Source of the DNA: CAZOHN01 sp964579325
GTDB lineage: Bacteria > Pseudomonadota > Alphaproteobacteria > Rhodobacterales > Rhodobacteraceae
Direction: 5' to 3'
Assembly (NCBI GenBank): GCA_964579325.1
Contig: CAZOHN010000079.1
Span: forward strand, 1-14,695
Length of the DNA: 14,695 nt
Each line of letters opens with the position of its first letter. Position 1 is the stretch's first letter. Below are positions 12,743 through 14,695 of this stretch, piece after piece. Under the pieces are notes generated by a model. It saw only the letters and a list, made by a program, of their open reading frames with translations. It had not been told where the DNA came from and made no database searches. The position numbers and the translations under genes are program-made.

Positions 12743-14077
12743 ATGCCTGACTCGAAGCTCATTTCCATTTCCGATCTCCCCTGTTGCCCTGAAGTCGCGC
12801 CCGAGCCCTGCTGCGAGCGCATCCAGTTCAGCTATCGGCTCGAAGTACGCCAGACCGACGTTCCAGTGGAAGTCATGATCGTCGCCGAAATGGAGCGCTG
12901 TCCCGGACCACTGTCGCTGGGCGACGTGGTCTATTCGACAACGCTCCTTCCGGGCGAGAAGGTGCGCCTGTTCACCTCCACCCGGAACACCAGCTTCAGT
13001 TTTGACAGCGAAACCAAGGTCAACTATCGGCACGAGAAGGCGTCTGAGGAGACGCTCTACATGTCGTCGATGGACCGGTACATGTCCGACCTCACGGTCC
13101 GCGACGAAGGCGATGCGTCCAGCTCGAGCCACTCGGATTTCGAGGTGAACGGCAGCGCGGACTACTGGACGCTGGGCCTTGCAGGCGGCGCCAGCACCAA
13201 GGTTACCGGCGACTTCAACGGGCGCTCCACGTCGGAGTTCTCGCGCGAACTCAGCCGTCATGCCTCGGCCTCGCACGACCGGACAGTGCAAGCGACTCGG
13301 GCAGCCAACTCGATCTCGGTTGGCGAAGTCCAGAGCCGCACTCACATGGAGGGTGAGAGCGAGGACACCTTCGAAGCCTCGACGCGCACCTTCGAGAACA
13401 AGAATGCTTGCCACGCAGTCACCTATTTCGCCTATCAGCTGGTGAAGAAACAGACGCTGAAGTTCACGATCAAGGCGGTGATCCGGCGCGTGGTTGATCG
13501 GGCGGCCGATACACGGGCGGACGCGCGCCCGCTGCGGGCCTCCAGCAGCCTCTCGGTCATCCCTGCGGGTGTTCTGGCGACCAGCGCGAAGCGGCTGGAG
13601 CTTGAAACCAGCGGCCGTACCAGCGCCGTCGCCCAGCAGGCCGGCCTCATCGGCGGAATATCGGGCATCGGGAACATCGGTACGGCGACGATCCGTGCCG
13701 CCGCCCTGCGCACGCAAGGCCCTGCCATCCGCGTTGCGCCGGTGTCCGAAGAGGCCCGCACCGCGGCACTGCGAGCGGTCGACCAGGACCTTGTGAGGTC
13801 AGGCGTACTCGAGCGGGTCGGTGGCGACGTCTCGCCGAAGTTCGCGGCCGAGCTCAGCTTCGAGCGCACCTTCTGCCTGCCGACGCAGGCGGTGGTCGTG
13901 AAGGGCTGCCTCGATCAGTGCAACGTCTGCGAACCCTCGCGACGCCAGGCGATCGACCTCGACATCAAGCACAAGGAGCTTCAGAACAAGCTTCTGGAGA
14001 AGCAGATCGAGCTTCTGGAGAAAAGCCAGGAATACCGGTGCTGCCCGTGCCCGGAGACCGAGGAAGAGCCGGCCTGA
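12743..14077 (+). CDS. Unrecognised cysteine-rich protein of 444 residues with C-terminal coiled coil
   Basis: I do not recognise this family. The protein has no signal peptide or obvious membrane helix. It has 13 cysteines in clusters: two CC pairs near the N-terminus (C14-C15, C23-C24), C53, C223, C378, a CxxxCxxC group (C389, C393, C396), and CCxC at the end (C433, C434, C436). Residues 28-120 look like beta-rich sequence with LLPGEKVRLFTST followed by SFDSETKVNYRHEKAS. Residues 124-200 are Ser/Thr/Gly-rich with alternating polar and hydrophobic residues (for example YWTLGLAGGASTKVTGDF). A segment NACHAVTYFAYQL (221-233) looks conserved in style. The glycine/alanine stretch GLIGGISGIGNIGTA (301-315) is followed by helical sequence. 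A charged coiled coil (about 404-431) precedes the acidic tail. Codon usage looks like that of its neighbours. The gene is monocistronic, closed by a strong hairpin, and divergent from the lectin gene. A structural, surface or metal-binding role is possible, but I assign none. Confidence 0.85.
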   Translation: MPDSKLISISDLPCCPEVAPEPCCERIQFSYRLEVRQTDVPVEVMIVAEMERCPGPLSLGDVVYSTTLLPGEKVRLFTSTRNTSFSFDSETKVNYRHEKASEETLYMSSMDRYMSDLTVRDEGDASSSSHSDFEVNGSADYWTLGLAGGASTKVTGDFNGRSTSEFSRELSRHASASHDRTVQATRAANSISVGEVQSRTHMEGESEDTFEASTRTFENKNACHAVTYFAYQLVKKQTLKFTIKAVIRRVVDRAADTRADARPLRASSSLSVIPAGVLATSAKRLELETSGRTSAVAQQAGLIGGISGIGNIGTATIRAAALRTQGPAIRVAPVSEEARTAALRAVDQDLVRSGVLERVGGDVSPKFAAELSFERTFCLPTQAVVVKGCLDQCNVCEPSRRQAIDLDIKHKELQNKLLEKQIELLEKSQEYRCCPCPETEEEPA

Positions 14078-14092
14078 ACCGCTCGAAAAGAA

Positions 14093-14125
14093 GACGGCCC
14101 CGGATCCGCCAGATCCGGGGCCGTC
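14093..14125. terminator. Bidirectional intrinsic terminator between the unknown gene and atpC
   Basis: A perfect 14-bp stem, GACGGCCCCGGATC (14093-14106) with its complement at 14112-14125, closes a 5-nt loop. On the minus strand it is followed by TTCTTTTC, a good T tract, so it should terminate the atp operon after atpC. On the plus strand only a poor CCGTTCC follows, so it is a weaker terminator for the unknown gene. It lies 15 nt after that gene and 24 nt after atpC. Confidence 0.85.
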
Positions 14126-14149
14126 CCGTTCCAAATCCATCGGCCAAAA

Positions 14150-14560
14150 TCAGGCGCGGGGGCTCAATCCAAGGGATGTCCCGACGCCGACCATGTCCGC
14201 CAGAAGTTTCGCGGCTGCGTCCACGCCATCTGCTGGAGCTGCCTTCCGTGCCTCGTCGGCTTCGGCCAGAAGCTCGTCGAACACCACCTGGGTGACCTCA
14301 CCGACCGGCATCGCCCGCTCGGCAAGAACACTTGTCGCCGTTGCATTGATCTCTGCGAAGCCGCCGGTGACGAGGTAGGAGTCGCTTCCCTGCGGCGTCA
14401 CGACCTTCAGGATGCCGGGGCGCAGCGTGGTGATCAGCGGCGCATGATCGGGCATCGCCGTCAGGTCGCCGTCCGCGCCCGGGATCTGCACCTCGGTCGC
14501 CTGAACGGAGGCAAGCCTCCGCTCGGGCGAGACGAGGTCGAACTGCATGGTGCCAGCCAT
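14150..14560 (-). CDS. atpC: F1Fo ATP synthase epsilon subunit
   Basis: This 136-residue subunit of the F1 central stalk couples gamma rotation and can inhibit ATP hydrolysis. The N-terminal beta sandwich is clear: MQFDLVSPERRLASVQATEV, IPGADGDLTAMPDHAPLITTLRPG split over 26-49, VTGGFAEINATATSVLAERA. A helical C-terminal domain (about 88-130) follows, with DELLAEADEARKAA. The length is normal for alphaproteobacteria. It is the last gene of the atp operon. A GGGGGC site lies close before ATG 14560 and the preceding gene ends 9 nt upstream. The strong hairpin 24 nt after the stop ends the transcript. Confidence 0.96.
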   Translation of the reverse strand: MAGTMQFDLVSPERRLASVQATEVQIPGADGDLTAMPDHAPLITTLRPGILKVVTPQGSDSYLVTGGFAEINATATSVLAERAMPVGEVTQVVFDELLAEADEARKAAPADGVDAAAKLLADMVGVGTSLGLSPRA

Positions 14561-14569
14561 ATCGCCCCC

Positions 14570-14695
14570 TTACGCGGCTTCGGCCGCGAGGCGCTGCGCC
14601 TTGGCTTTCACTTCTTCGATGTCGCCGACCAGAGTCTCCAGCACATCTTCGAGAGTCAGCATCCCGACCAGCGTGCCGCCCGCGTCTTTGACGAT
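14570..14695 (-). CDS. atpD: 3' end of the gene before atpC: AtpD-like tail joined to a CBS/CorC-like segment
   Basis: Only the last 41 codons are visible; the rest lies beyond the right edge. Position, 9 nt before atpC on the same strand, predicts atpD, the catalytic beta subunit of F1. The final residues VGDIEEVKAKAQRLAAEAA look like the end of an alphaproteobacterial AtpD. The preceding residues do not: AGGTLVGMLTLEDVLETLVG reads like the end of a CBS domain in the CorC/HlyC style, not like the expected AtpD sequence leading to a FYMVGGI/D segment. The frame is open throughout. Either the gene is a genuine fusion or rearrangement joined at a shared VGDIE(E) stretch, or this edge of the sequence is an assembly chimera. 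I favour the latter but cannot test it. Confidence 0.5.
   Translation of the reverse strand: MVKDAGGTLVGMLTLEDVLETLVGDIEEVKAKAQRLAAEAA

Noticed and set aside
12614..13717. 367-codon minus-strand frame opposite the unknown Cys-rich gene
   Set aside because: Because the plus-strand gene is unrecognised I compared the two. The plus frame has a strong Shine-Dalgarno site, a terminator after it and structured protein features. The antisense frame is Arg/Gly/Ala-rich and would cover the divergent promoter region.
1..14695. Mobile elements, CRISPR arrays, tRNA or rRNA genes
   Set aside because: Read through for transposase or integrase proteins, regular repeats and RNA gene signatures; none found.

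Overview
The window looks like chromosomal DNA of a high-GC alphaproteobacterium, most likely of the Rhodobacterales/Rhodobacteraceae. This rests on recall of protein resemblance, not on a search: the AtpC, Prs, H-type lectin and HAD (TIGR01459-like) proteins read like those of that group. There are no transposases, integrases, CRISPR arrays, tRNAs or rRNAs. Nearly all of it is ordinary housekeeping or conserved accessory content, densely packed.

Layout. Left edge, minus strand: the first 21 codons of groEL and the whole of groES, preceded by a sigma-70-type promoter and a perfect CIRCE (HrcA) operator. Next, plus strand: a PAS-GAF-GGDEF diguanylate cyclase (592-2061) followed 46 nt later by a transmembrane methyl-accepting chemotaxis protein with a C-terminal CheR-type tail (2108-4198). 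This is a probable two-gene signalling operon. A gap of about 485 nt (4199-4683) has no convincing gene. A long plus-strand run follows: Mn-dependent family II pyrophosphatase, HAD-IIA hydrolase, MaoC/PhaJ-like hydratase behind a duplicated palindrome, RibF, YcgN-type Cys-rich protein and a threonine aldolase. The last two overlap by one base.

Converging on the aldolase with no spacer is a minus-strand pair: an alpha/beta hydrolase and a kappa-GST/HCCA-isomerase-like protein, also overlapping by one base. Divergent from that pair is prs (PRPP synthetase). prs converges on a small H-type lectin gene. Divergent from the lectin is a 444-residue Cys-rich protein that I do not recognise, closed by a strong bidirectional hairpin. 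At the right edge, minus strand, lie atpC and the 3' end of the gene before it.

The most unusual spots are three. (1) The divergent pair of H-type lectin and unknown Cys-rich protein (12154-14077) is the best candidate for an undescribed system. (2) The last 41 codons upstream of atpC read as an AtpD-like tail joined to a CBS/CorC-like segment, which could be a real rearrangement or an assembly chimera at a contig end. (3) Two TTGCGCAA palindromes form a 23-bp inverted repeat over the predicted -35 box of the MaoC gene. None of these was tested by computation.
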